DNA of 64,000 nt from Collybiopsis luxurians FD-317 M1 (taxonomy: Eukaryota; Basidiomycota; Agaricomycetes; Agaricales; Omphalotaceae): contig KN834776.1 of the NCBI GenBank assembly GCA_000827265.1, forward strand, positions 545,564 through 609,563, written 5' to 3'. Every line of letters begins with the position of its first letter. Positions within the stretch are counted from its first letter, which is position 1. Made by a program: the position numbers and the translations under genes. The notes beneath the pieces were generated by a model, which was not told the origin of the DNA, ran no database searches, and saw only the letters and a program-made list of their open reading frames with translations. Below are positions 46,803 to 58,634 of this stretch, piece after piece.

Positions 46803-49800
46803 ATGTTGAACTTCCTAGTGAGTTGAGATGAATATTCTATTCAGTAAAATCTCAAGCATATTCGTCAGCAATACTTGGGACGTGCAATCGTAGACTGGTT
46901 CACTGAGCCAAAACACAAGCAAAAAAGGAAAAGATATGATGTTCTGTCCTCTGAAGATGAATCTCCTGCTCGAGATAAGCACCGTGGTCGCAGTCGAGAG
47001 CGGCACCGGCAGAAACGCCGTAGAATTCGTTTGTCTTCCACAAGCTTAGAGCAGCAGAGGAAGGAGAAAAATCGGAAGGCTCAAAAATACATCCGCTTTC
47101 AGTTGCCTTCTTCAGACAGTGAGGGCCTAGTTTCAGAGGAGGAGCGTCCGAGAGCATCTCGTCGTAACTCTAAATACCAAAGCCGGACTTCCTCTCAAGT
47201 CGGGGACCCTCCTCAAACAGCTCCAAGCAACTCCAATATAATATACTCGATGCCATCCCAGGGATTATTACCAGTCCTGGATGCAAATTCCGGTTAGTGT
47301 CAAGATTTTTCCCTTTCTTTTGCATTAATCTAACCACGTTGGATACAAGGCCAAATTCTGTACTATGTCTCATCTCAAAATGCTGTGGTCACTCCGCCGA
47401 TTCCCCCTCCTAGTCTTCCTCCCACCCACACCCTCTATCGTCGAGATTCTTCTGGTAACTATATACCAGTTGCTCCTGATACATCCACAAGTGATCAAAG
47501 CCGGTCTATTCTGCCAACACCAGTTGTTTCTTCTATGTCTAGTTCGAAGCCAGCCTCAGCAGCTGAAGCTGCGCCGAAGTCTGAGGGGTGGCCGGAGCTT
47601 GATCTATCTGATCCTGCACCTCTTACCAAATTTACCCCTCTCGATAATCAACCTGCACCCGCCGCGCGTCGAGACCTAGACCAGGGAGTTATATTTACCT
47701 CTCTTTCCCTTTTAAATGGGGGAACGTGGGATAGCTGGCCTTCTGGGAGATTTGCGATAGATATAAACTTCCAAGAGTTTGAATCTTGCAAGAAGCTCGA
47801 AGTTCACTGGCCAACTCAGGTTAATGGAGGAGACAAGAAAGGATCTGCAAATGCAGATACTATTACTGGTGGTCTTATTTCAAATAAGCAATGCCTGGGA
47901 GTGATTCGGTGTAGTAATGACCGCTGCAATGGTGTTATCATCCGTCCAAAAATCAAATCTAACCGCCTAAAAGAGCAGCTATTGCAAAATTGTCCCAAGT
48001 GCAACTCTTCCGGCTGTCTCGCTCATCATCCCTGCCCTTCGAAATCATTTCTCATTACCTGGGGACGCATCGGCGAGAATCAAAGCACTGCGAAATTTCG
48101 CTATATCAATGGTGTTCCCCATAATCATTCACGTATCTCTCAGGTCAAACACTTCAGTGCAAGTGAACAGAAGGAGTTCGAGGAATTGGTCAGGACCCAT
48201 CCAAAGGCAGGCCCTTCTGCACTCACAGCTGGTCCTCAAGTACTTGGGGGGTACGGAAAAGGCGCAGCAAAAATCGGTCAAGCCGGGAAAAATCGGTCGT
48301 TTGTTGCTTACAGCGCGCGAAAGTTCAAATCGCGAGCGCTTGCTCAAAATGGACACTGGTTTGTTGATCAATTTGCGGACTGGCAGAAACGACATCAAGG
48401 TCTTGTGCGAAGTGCTGTGTTTTCAGGTGATATTACTATTATCTCGGTTCAGACAGGGTGGATGTGTCAGATGTTAGTTCCTGAATCCACAGTTGCTGAA
48501 CCTGTCAATGGGCTAGTTACCGATGCAGCACATGGATACTGGTCAGTTGGGCGACATCTCCTCATAGTCACCTCAGTGTTCTGTGCAGCACTGGGTGTCT
48601 GGGTTCCAGGATTATTCACATTTTCAGATGGTGCTACGAAAGATCATTACCGACACCACTTCCTTGGAGTGTTCGAATCGATTCTAGATGTGGCGCAGCA
48701 GAGGGGTGTTGAGGTTAGAGACGAGATGTTTCTCATGGTAAGTTCCATTCCCAAAATAGAAAACTCAATGCCCATCTGTTATGCAGGTTGTCGACTTCAG
48801 CGATGCTCAAATGATGGGATTCAAAGATGCATTCCTTGAAGTCTTTATGTCTGCCGACTTTGAAACTAGAACTTACGATGAACTGGTGACCGCAGCTGAT
48901 AGGCTGCTCCGGGGATGCGAATATCATTTTCGATCAGGGGTAACATCGGTCGCTCGGGTTGGGGGTATAATTCGAAAAGATGAGCAGTCCGATTTCAAGG
49001 CTCTTGTTCTTTCTCTGTGCAGCCTTGAGTCGAAAGAGGCTTTTGAAGAAATGGTTCAACTAATTCTCTCACGCTGGAGTAATGTTCGACCGTGGCTTCA
49101 GTGGTGGTTACGGCCTGCTCATGCTCAGATGCTTTTTCCTTCTCACCGTATGATGGCTCCAGAGCTCGTTGCACAAATACCTTCAAGCACAAATGCAGAA
49201 GAATCTATGCACTTCACTATATACCAGGTCGCTGGTGGTCGGAACTTCGAGCTAATTGAAGGTCTCGATGGTTTAGTTCATGTTGAGGAGTGGTTTCATG
49301 GTCGATATGATCATGTATTAGGTCAGCCACCTTCTATAGCTCTTTCTGCATTGCTTCTTACTCTTCTCAGCGGGTGGGAAAGATAGATACGGCATTTCTG
49401 GTATGGAATTCCGCAAGAAGGAGTATGCAAAATATGGCCGTACTAAGGCCAGTCGAAACCCTGGACGGAGGAAGCGACATCTTCAAGAAGGCAAACCACC
49501 TACTCAGAACCTATTTGAGCATGGTCATTCAAAGCGAAAGAAGGAAAAACGCAACAAACGCTGTTCGTAAAGCTCATACTTCTACATGGTATGTTTTTAT
49601 AGGCTAACTTCATCATTGTAGTACAGAAAAAATCCAGAAACGCTAACAAGTTGGGAGATAGCGAAACTGGTGAATTGGCGAACGACAAGGATCCAAACAG
49701 TCACAGCAAGCTGTCCAGGTCCTCTCAGGGCCAAGGCACTCTCGGTGTTGATGCTTCTCAGAGCGCTAAGTCTAAATCCTCTCAACAGTATAAACATGAC

Positions 49801-52800
49801 TTCAATGCTGAGTTCAAGCAAATTTCAGCAAAGGAATACAAATTCCTTCCAGGAATCCCCTGGGACCGAAACTCCTGCTGGCTTGATGCAACTTTGGAAG
49901 CTCTTTTCTGGGCACTGGGTACAAGTGAAGTCCATTGGTCAGACGTCTCTAAACTTGCGGCTCAAATAAAGGAGAAAGAGCCCGCTCACCTTGCTCTTCA
50001 TTTTTACACCTACCTTCAAAGTCGTCGAGGATGGCCTCTCTCTAGCTTTTTGAAAACACCTGTTAAAAAATGTCAGACTCTGGCCCAGCAACGAGATGAT
50101 CTTCGGGACACCTTGATCAGGCTGAAGCTTGTCACATTCTCAGATGACATTTATCGTTACCGAGATGCACTTGTAAGTGATTTATTCAATATCGATCTGA
50201 ATTGATGCAAATGCAATGTGTAGAGCTGGGTTAATGCACTCCTTTGCCCGCCTCAGGCTGTGAAATCTAGCTTGAATGCCTACTTTGTGGGTCTTTCTTT
50301 TCATCTAGATCTTTGTCGAGATTCAGAGAAGGAGCAAATAAATCATTTGCTGGTGTCACGCCCCAAGACGCAATCATTCCTATTTAACTGCCTTGGGCCA
50401 GATGTTTGGAAGGAGAATGAAGGGAATGTTCTGACCTGGTTCAATTCTGTAACCGAGCTACAGCCTTATAATCAGGGCAGTAAGGTTGATCGCTGCTGGA
50501 GACGTGTTGACGATGATAACCCGTCAGAAGTATTCCAGGCCTGTATAGGGGCTTGTACCCACTCCACCTTCTTCCTGCGCCTACCATCAATCATGATTCT
50601 GGAACCAGACACTTCCCAAACCCCTGCTTGGGACTTCCCTCGCTTTCTTGGTGGTAAATCTCCCAAGAATCACCGGTTTGAGCTAGTTGGTCGTATTTTC
50701 TTTGGGCACTCCCACTTCATTTGCAGGTTCTCAGTACCCTCCTCAAGCAGTCGCCGTGCTGTTTACCAGTATGATGGAATTGCTAATCGCGGCTACAGTC
50801 AGCATTTGGCTGGCTCCATCGACAGTCTTCTAGCTGGTACTACACCATCAGATCTACCACTGGGATATACAACATATGCAGCTATTTACCGGCTAGAAGG
50901 GGGTCAAGAGGCACAAGAACAACTCTATCAAAGCCAGATTAACAAGGCAAAAAAGTATCTCAAACTCGACTTCACCAATCCCAAATGTCCTGTGCCAATT
51001 TCGAATGATTACTGTACTCTGACACAGGATGACCGTGGTCTCTGGTCCAATCCTTTATCTGCAAAGTGGAACCGCTCATCTGAGTTTCAACTTTGCAAAT
51101 CTTACAATGAAATGAATAGTCAAGGTATTTATTGGCATGCAAACTCACTCAATTGCTATATTTAATGCTTAATTACAGCGGGTAAAATCAATGCTTCGAC
51201 AGACATCAACCCAGGAGCTTCAACTGCTGATTGTAATAGCAGCACTGATCCGATAAAAATGTCCCTTCCTATGTTAACCGACCCCCCCAGTAGCTCCCCT
51301 GAGCCTCAAACACCTCTACACATTCAGTGTCGTTGTGGCGAGGAAGAAAATGGCCACAGAGTTAGTTTGAAGCTGGACGTGGACAAATGCAAACGATGTG
51401 GGAACTACTCTCATGTGGCCTGCCAAACGTATCGGATTAGCGCAGCCTTACCTACTCCATTCTTTTGCGATATGTGTCTGAGCCCCAGCGAACTGAAGAA
51501 ACGTTGCAATCCTCTGGGCCCACTTAAAGTAACACGACGGTAATTGTTCTAAATTTTCTTTTGTGGAACCCTGTCTTATTCATATTTCGAAGAACCGAAT
51601 TCGAATCAATTGCAGACCTGGGAACAAGACTATAGTATGCTGTTCAAATCCAAATTGTTTTTTTCTTCTCGTGTTCTAACTATTGGGTATTTAGCCCAGG
51701 GAAGATGGCCTTGGGACGGAAAGGAGATACTTTCTTTTACCCGTGCCGTCTTATTCGTCAGGAACCTCGAAAGTCTTGGCTGGTAAAGTGGTGGCGACAT
51801 GTCAATCATTCCTCTGCAGGAAAAATCGAGACAATTACCAGTAATTGCCTTGTTGATGCATTATTTGGTAATGCAGATGAACGGAGAAAGATTCGTGTAG
51901 GTATTCCTATTGGTTAGTCTTTTTAATCTCACCCACAATCTCAGTTAGGAGAATGGAAGCGTGCTCATGTTACTCTTGAAATTGAAGATGAAGAAGATCA
52001 ACTGAGCAAGCCTCAGACACTTCGTTATACCACTGAATTCCGGCATGCACTCCAACCACATATCGATATTCTAGATGCACTTCTGAATAGGCCAGACGAA
52101 GTAGCATCAGATATAGTTCCAGCCAAGAGGTGGGCCAAAATGCAGAACGGCCTGCCTGGAAAAGCGGTACCTTTTGTGGGTCTTCTTTCCCATCAAGACC
52201 AGCTGCGTATCAACAATTGGTTCTGGGAAAAGATCCCAAATGCAAAGTCCAAAGTAAGTGAATGGTTAGCAACTATTCCTATAGCACATGCCCGGACTCT
52301 CTTCATTGCACATCGATACCGCAAAAGAATTGAAGATTCTTGGGAACTTGTCAGCAATCAGTCCAGCTATGAAGAGTCAGAGAATTATGTGGTCGAAGAA
52401 GCTTGGAGGTTGCTTCAGGAGTATACTGGCATGACAAATGATGGAAGGCCAAAGCTTCCAGCAGTTGATGTTGACCTTGAGGCACTCCGTATTCTGGAGC
52501 AGCGTATGTTTGATCGTTCTGATGCAGCAGGACCGGCAGGTAATTATCAATGGGGCTTGGACATAGGACACCATGAGAATAAATGGGATCCTTGGGATCA
52601 ATTTGCCCCGGAGAGTGCAATTGGATATCAGCGACGAGAAGCCAGTCCACCGGTTGTAAGTCTTTAACTTTCACTTTGATTCACTCTAACCAGCATTGGC
52701 AGCGAGGTCCAGAGTTTAAGTCAGACTCTGAAGGGGAGGAAGAGCAGCCTCCAAGTAATAAGCCCAGACCTAGGCCACGTATGATAACTAGAGCAAAAAG

Positions 52801-52813
52801 TGGGAGGAGTTAG
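46803..52813 (+). CDS. Mutator-like transposase fused to a USPL1-like (C98) peptidase, PHD finger and Tudor-like segment
   Basis: Exons: 46803-46817, 46869-47292, 47350-48737, 48787-49321, 49371-49566, 49638-50172, 50224-51124, 51179-51539, 51616-51634, 51705-51896, 51945-52655, 52703-52813; one frame, 1,795 aa. Residues 1-60 are basic (nuclear signal). A GCM/WRKY-type zinc finger lies at about 327-404 (CSNDRC, CPKC, HNHSR). A DDE core follows: VTDAAHGYW (about 535), VVDFSDAQ (about 610), CEYHF (about 652) and STNAEESMH (about 745). A cysteine peptidase has NSCWLD (Cys about 932), GHSHF (His about 1192) and YQYDG (Asp about 1214), the order and CWLD motif of USPL1-type SUMO isopeptidases. A PHD finger spans about 1380-1431 (QCRC, CKRC, HVAC, CDMC). 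A Tudor-like strand set follows (FFYPCRLI, WLVKWWR). Exon 1 and the 49566/49638 junction are the least certain. Confidence 0.82.
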
Positions 52814-52907
52814 ATTCAGTGAAGTAGTTACTTTATTACTATATGCAATTTACCTGTGCAACCTTCGTCGCTGCCTTTCTCTCCTGAAGACACTTATGCC
52901 TGGTCAT

Positions 52908-53175
52908 GCAAGCAAGTACAAGCAACTACAGGCACATCCGAGCAAGTACAAGCAGGTACGAGCAAGTACAAGGAAGTACGAGCAAGTACGAGCAGGTACG
53001 AGCAGGTACGAGCAAGTACGAGCAGGTACGAGCAGGTACGAGCAAGTACGAGCAGGTACGAGCAGGTACGAGCAAGTACGAGCAAGTACGAGCAAGTACG
53101 AGCAAGTACGAGCAAGTACGAGCAAGTACGAGCAAGTACGAGCAAGTACGAGCAGGTACGAGCAAGTACGAGCCA
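52908..53175. repeat. Right subterminal decamer array (about 25 units)
   Basis: GAGCAAGTAC and GAGCAGGTAC units repeat at an exact 10-bp period from about 52910 to 53175. Several frames on both strands stay open because the unit has no stop in any frame; this is not coding. The array ends about 535 bp from the right end of the element. Between it and the right inverted repeat are a few CGAGTGTCCGAGCAACTT variants and about 370 bp of AT-rich sequence without a gene. Confidence 0.9.
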
Positions 53176-53655
53176 CTGGTCCGAGTGTCCAAGTGTCCGA
53201 GCAATTTTGACGAGTGTCCGAGCAACTTCAGCGAGTGTCCGAGCAGCTTCAGCGTGTGTCCGAGCCATATCAATGGAGGTTAGAGGTACCTAAGGATGAC
53301 ATTTTATGTCTTATTTTTATCAAACTTGCTAAGCACAAAATGTCACAGCAGAATTTGCATAGTTAATGCAGTGTACCTTCATATATATTTAATTGAAGAT
53401 TGAGTTTCTGAGCATTTCGAGCATTTTTCAGAAGTGTACAACCTTTAATTGTGGTATTGGCAAGTATATATCAAATGTACTTTGAGAATGGAAGATAGCT
53501 AGTTTCTTCTCTATGCACCGAGTATGCAAGATCACTAAAAAGTTCAAGTAGTTCATTCAATGATTGTTGAGCCTTATTAAATGTCTGTAGCTTAGCGTTA
53601 TGGACCTAAATACACATTAACAAAACATTTCCATATGGCTCGGACCTCGGAGATT

Positions 53656-53710
53656 TTTGCTCGTACTTGCTCGGACGCTCGGATAGGGCGCTCGTTAAAG
53701 TCTCCACCCC
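53656..53710. repeat. Right terminal inverted repeat of the Mutator-like element
   Basis: Read inverted it starts GGGGTGGAGACTTTAACGAG and continues CGCCC, ATCCGAGCG, TCCGAGCAAGTACGAGCAA, as at the left end. GGCTGGAATA follows directly (53711-53720). Confidence 0.88.
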
Positions 53711-56005
53711 GGCTGGAATAAACATACCGCACTAATGACATTGAACTATGAGAGACGGCTTTTCTTTACTTCCGATGACGCTTATTTTTTTCCGACGACC
53801 ATCCTGATTGATCGCTCCACAATTTCCTGTCATTCAAGACTGCCTGATATGGAGATGAGACGCTAATGATGTATTAAAAGATGGGCAGTTGATTTCTGCG
53901 CCTTTAAATGTTCAGGAATAATTTCGGCTGCGTAGTACAATATCGGGGAGAAATCTGAGACTAACTACGAGATGTTGCGAGTATTGTCAGTATTAAATTA
54001 TCTCGATTCAAAATCACTGGAAGTCTAACTATTCCAAAGCTCGCCTACGCTTCATTGCAACTGTCTACCCCTTAGAACGTGGAACGAAGTACCGATATGA
54101 GAATCAATTACCTAGTATGTAAGACTACCGTCGGGGGCTTTCTGCAAGCTCGGTATGTGGCTGCAACCGAATGAATGGGAAGCTTGATCTTAAAGTGTCC
54201 TCGCAACAGTGTCGGCTCTTTCCATGGCTGCCGTCACTCAAATTGGCAGGGACACATTACGACCCTTTTCCCCTCTTGAGTTACAAAACGCGTTTCTGAA
54301 AAGTAGGAAAGCATAAGCCTACGCGTGTGTTTCCTCTCCCGAGGCCGGAAACCGTCGGAAAGTTGTATCACATTCTCGCTCACTTGCCGAATGCAGACAA
54401 ATAGTGCGACTATATGTGTACGGTTGCAAATTCTACCTCAATTCCCTCTGTCTCGACCGTTCTTCCTGGCTCCGATTGTTTCCCTTACCGTATCACCCCT
54501 ACTCTATCATTCTCAGTCCCAACTGAATAGACTTTTTGACAGACAGTCGAAATGGAACCTGAACTCAGCTTAGCTTTCCAACGGTGATTGCCAAGGTCTG
54601 ATGATATTTTCTTGACGAGTCGTTCTCACAACTATTCACTTGCTTAGCCGTTAGGCGTGGAGCATACCTGCATATATATTTTCATACGGTTTGTGGATTG
54701 GTGGTACGGTACGTACCTTAGACATCGGAAGAGGAAAATTCTTACTCCGATTGAGTGTATAGTTCACTATGAGCCCCACACACGGGGGATGTGCCCCAGT
54801 TCACAGGTGAAAGTAATCCAATTCCGTGTAACCGGTTATTTTGGGGTGAGCTGGGAACGAGTTAAAGCAACCCGTCAAAACACAGGGACCCCTTCGATAT
54901 TCTCATGCCCTGGGTCACAGAATTCGGGTGACCCGCCGCATGCCAACGGCAGGTCACAGGAGTAGATGACCTCTGTTGGGGCATGCAGATACCAATTTCA
55001 TACTTGTACGCTACAGCTACCTACTCCCAGAGCACCCTACCAGCCTTTCTTTTGTTCCCTCTTACTCCTCTCCAGTGTGAGGGTTTGGGACGCCCTCAAG
55101 TCCGACACAAATAGAGATCAAATAAGAGAGAATAAGCGAGTAAAATAGAGTTGATTCGACTAGGGTATCTACATACAAACAGAGCACTTATATACTACTT
55201 GATTGCTTACGGCCTCGGAGAGTCGGCTAGTACAAGGTCCCACATTCTCATGAAACATAGATAGCAACAGCTGCTTGTCGCCCACCTCTTTTGTCCAGCC
55301 GAATGCAGTGGAAATTTAAGTCACCATTATAACTGAATCTTCCATTGTTTGTTGCCCCACTGTAAATCCACGAGGGATGTTTCCACGCATGGAAATGAAT
55401 ACAAAAAAGGAAAAAAACAATTCGCACATCTTAACTCGACGAAAACTGATGGGACTTTTTTTTACCAGTAAGAACAACTTCTATTAAAATAGAACTCGTA
55501 ACTAAGTATATCAAATACGGATCCATGTACAAGCAACGTAACTCGGAGTAACGAGCGACAAGTAACTATATCTATGCAGAAGTAGTAAGTGTCGAGGAGA
55601 AACAAGTAAGAGGACAAATAGTGGAGAGTTGGAGGAGATCATTACATCCAGTCTTACTTTGAATGCCTGTGCCCGCCAACCACCTCAACCTCAACCCTTC
55701 ATGTCACCAACCATTTTAGATCATTCAGTCAAGCCGTTAATGTTCAAGTCCTCCTGCCCAAAATAAGCCTTCATCTTCATTGCTCATCTGGATTCGTTTG
55801 TGTCTTACGACTTTTGATTCAAGTCTCTTACTCTTTCACGTTTCGCCCCCGCCTCCATCATTTCATCAAATTTCAAGTCATCCTGCCCATCTGGCTACTC
55901 CTGCATGAATTATCATTTTGAAGACTCAGGCCAAACGGCAACTCTTAGCCCCACTGCATCACTTGGGGCCGCCGGCTGATCTTTCCCTGCACACATACTA
56001 CCAAT

Positions 56006-56251
56006 ACTCGTGCTCATGGAAAGTGACGGGCTGAAAGTCCAAAGTCACTAATTCAATGCCAGAGCTGGATGATTCTGTTTTGGAGGCAAAAGGAGAGCAC
56101 ACAAAATTTTCAGTGGACAGTCTATTGTATGCAAGCCAGGGTAGATGCACAAAAAATTACATTTCATTGCATGCCTGAAAATCGAATGAGAACAATGAGG
56201 AAAAAAATTGCTCAATTCAATAGCGGCCCGTCACTTTCCGTGAGCACGAGT
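56006..56251. mobile_element. Small inverted-repeat element (MITE-like, 246 bp)
   Basis: ACTCGTGCTCATGGAAAGTG (from 56006) recurs inverted as CACTTTCCGTGAGCACGAGT (to 56251). The 25-bp arms differ at one base. No target duplication was recognised and no gene lies inside. Confidence 0.55.
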
Positions 56252-56404
56252 AAGTTGGGCAGACCAATTGGCATTTGTTATACATTGAAAAACACTGAAT
56301 AACCTTCAATTTTTCAACAGTAGCACAACTCGTGAGTATAAAATTGAGGTCTATGTGTATGGACATCAACTAACAAAATCATCATTGAGGTTACAGACTC
56401 ATCA

Positions 56405-57000
56405 ACTTACCTTAGGGCTATGCAAGGCTGCAGTAGGTTACAGCAAGGTTACGGTAGGTCACAGCAAGGTTAAGGTAGGTTACGGCAAGGTTACGATAGG
56501 TTACAGTAAGGTTAGTGTAAAGTTACAGCAAAGTTACGGTTGATCACCGCAAGGCTATGGTAGTTTACAGACTTATAGTAGGGCAATGGAGGAATGAGTA
56601 CTATGGGGTCATACTGACTATTACCTCTGAATTAATATTCTCTACTGTGACCTTTCTCATTGACATACTATCTGAACAGCTACTTGAGTATTTCTTACAT
56701 CTCTCATTGTAGATTGCAGTGTGAACTTAATCATAATGTCATTCTACAGGCATGACACTATGACACTACTTAGTGTCAGGCTAGAATAGGTGACCTAGCC
56801 CCACTGTCCTACAAGCTAGTATATCAGTGCCAGGAAGAGCGAGGACATGAATTAATGGCGGCTGAGGTAGGCAGCCGCTGGAGTATACTCTATATCAGGG
56901 TTATGGTTGGGTTTTAGGGCTACATCACAGTTACGGTACGGTTATAGTAGGTTACTATAGGGTTACGGTAGGGGTTACAGTAGGGGTTACGGTAAAAGCT
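56405..57000. repeat. GGTTACRGTAGG-type minisatellite, two blocks
   Basis: At 56405-56545 a unit of about 20 bp (GTTACAGCAAGGTTACGGTA) repeats about seven times with drift. A related block, GGTTACGGTAGGGGTTACAG, occurs at about 56900-57000. No coding sense. Confidence 0.65.
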
Positions 57001-58553
57001 GGCGGCCTGTCTGAATCATGCTTGAACAAAGAAGATGATGGAAATTCTCTGTGGGCGCTTCTTATTATTTATGATCTTGGCACAGGGCCTTATATATGAC
57101 ACCTGTTTCGCCTTTTTATTGATCTCGACATTGCTCGCTTCGCTCGCGCAGCTCAATTTCGCCCCAATCCTAATTATTTCAGCCACAATTCCTTCTCGTC
57201 AGGTAACCTGAACTTCAGTATGTCTCACTTTCGTCTGTACTTTCCAACTGAATGAAATGTTACATTTCTTCACGCTTTTTGAAACTAATGAAATCAGAAT
57301 GGATTTTTTTACTTTTGCATTATAATTTTGCTCTCCGGCTACTGTGTGTTGGAAATTCTAGACCGACATGACTGTTGTCGATAAACAGCTCAGCCTGAGG
57401 AAATTCTAGTAATTATATGCTCAATCGGTGTAAGAATTTTCCTCTTCCGATATATAAGATACCACCAATCCACAAACCGTATGCAAATCTATATGCAGGC
57501 ATGCTCCGCACCTAACGGCTAAGCGAGTGAATATGTAGTTGTAAAGACATACTCATCAAGAAAATATCATCTGACCTTGGCAATCACCATTGGAAAGCTA
57601 GGTTGAGTTCAGGTTCCATTTCGACTGTCTGTCATGAAGTTTATTTACTTGGGACTAAGAATAATACAGTAGGGTAAAAAATCGGAGACAGGGAGAATGG
57701 TCAAGGCAGAGGACATTAGTTGCATTATTTGTCCGGACTCGGCAAGTGAGCGTGACTGTGATAAAACTTTCCCGATTGAACATAGGCTAACAGTTTCCAG
57801 CTTGCTGGAAAGACATTCGGTAGTTCGGGAGAGGAAACACACACGTAGGCTTATGGTGTCCTACTTTTCAGAAACACTTTTTTTTGGGAAAGAGGGCCAC
57901 AATGTGTCTCGGCCAATTTGAGTGATGGCAGTCAAGCAAAGACCTGACACTGCTGCAAAGACACTGTAACATCAACTTTCCCATTCATTTGGTTGCAACG
58001 ACATACCAAGCCTGCAGCTTGGCCAAGCACCCGGCGATAGTCTTACAAACTAGGGAATTGATTCTTATATCGGTACTTCGTTCGACGCTCTAAGGGTTGG
58101 ACAGTTGAAATGAAACGTAGGCGAACTTTGGAATAGTTAGACCTCCAACGGTTTGGACTCGAAGTGATTTATTAGTGACAGTACTAGCAACATCTCGTAG
58201 TTAGTCTTAAATTTCTCCCCGATATCGTTCGCTGCCGAAACCCAACTGCCGAGCTTCTCATCTGATCGAGCGAGCGATCAGTAATTGTATGCTGAAAACG
58301 GAAATCGAAATGCCAAGGGGTTCTATACCCACTGGCAGGCGTCCTGCAGCTAAGGTCGTGCCAGCACTAGAGGAAGTGAAATCTCTCATGTTCCATGATC
58401 ATTGGTTAAACCGTGTGCTTGCGCGTGCAGCATTTTACTTCAGATCTACTTTCAAGAAAGAAGTTCAAATGTAATGAATGATGAATGCATATCAAATGTG
58501 GCTTTTTGTCCACGAAGATATCGCGGGATGTCAGAGGAGCAAAACCTCTCCGA

Positions 58554-58566
58554 TATGTATAAAAAA
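58554..58566 (+). promoter_or_regulatory. TATA box of Y3-like gene, copy C
   Basis: TGTATAAAAAAGG lies about 75 bases upstream of the ATG at 58635, followed by the same TACTTCAGAGCTACCAGAC text seen downstream of the box in the other two copies. Confidence 0.6.
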
Positions 58567-58634
58567 GGGTGTGTACTTCAGAGCTACCAGACCGCATCCC
58601 GACGTCAATTTTGTGAATCTACACATCCCAAGAA

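Larger units (their letters stand above)
45901..53710 (+). mobile_element. Complete 7.8-kb Mutator-like DNA transposon with a 1,795-aa multi-domain gene
   Basis: The element begins GGGGTTAGTG and ends, inverted, GGGGTGGAGA. About 54-bp terminal inverted repeats share TTTAACGAGCG, ATCCGAGC and TCCGAGCAAGTACGAGCAA. GGCTGGAATA is present immediately outside both ends (45891-45900 and 53711-53720), a perfect 10-bp target duplication; Mutator-like elements make 8-11 bp duplications. Both subterminal regions carry arrays of the decamer GAGCAAGTAC, the same unit that ends the inverted repeats. One 12-exon gene (46803-52813) fills the inside. The element interrupts duplication copy B, so it inserted after that duplication and is young. 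The open frame across all exons and the perfect target duplication suggest it may still be active. Confidence 0.9.
44600..54765. repeat. Segmental duplication, copy B (split by a transposon)
   Basis: The left part (44600-45900) carries the Y3-like gene and its promoter. The right part (53711-54765) continues the same flank, with TTACTTCCGATGACG, CTGCCTGATATGGAGATGAGAC and GTGATTGCCAAGGTCTGATGA. The 7.8-kb element at 45901-53710 lies exactly between the two halves, flanked by a 10-bp duplication. Copies A and C are uninterrupted there. Confidence 0.8.
54766..57414. other. Spacer between duplication copies B and C
   Basis: About 2.6 kb without a supported gene. It holds a small inverted-repeat element (56006-56251) and two blocks of GGTTACAGTAGG-type minisatellite (56405-56545 and 56900-57000). 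The rest is ordinary AT-rich sequence. Confidence 0.55.

Noticed and set aside
49371..49607. 77-codon plus frame as a separate gene after the transposase
   Set aside because: A 49-bp intron (49322-49370) puts the sequence into another frame (KDRYGISGMEF...) that continues the transposase.
52800..53293. Several long overlapping frames on both strands (up to 145 codons, rich in SKYEQVRAST-type repeats)
   Set aside because: They are produced by the 10-bp tandem repeat, which lacks stops in nearly all frames. No protein is implied.
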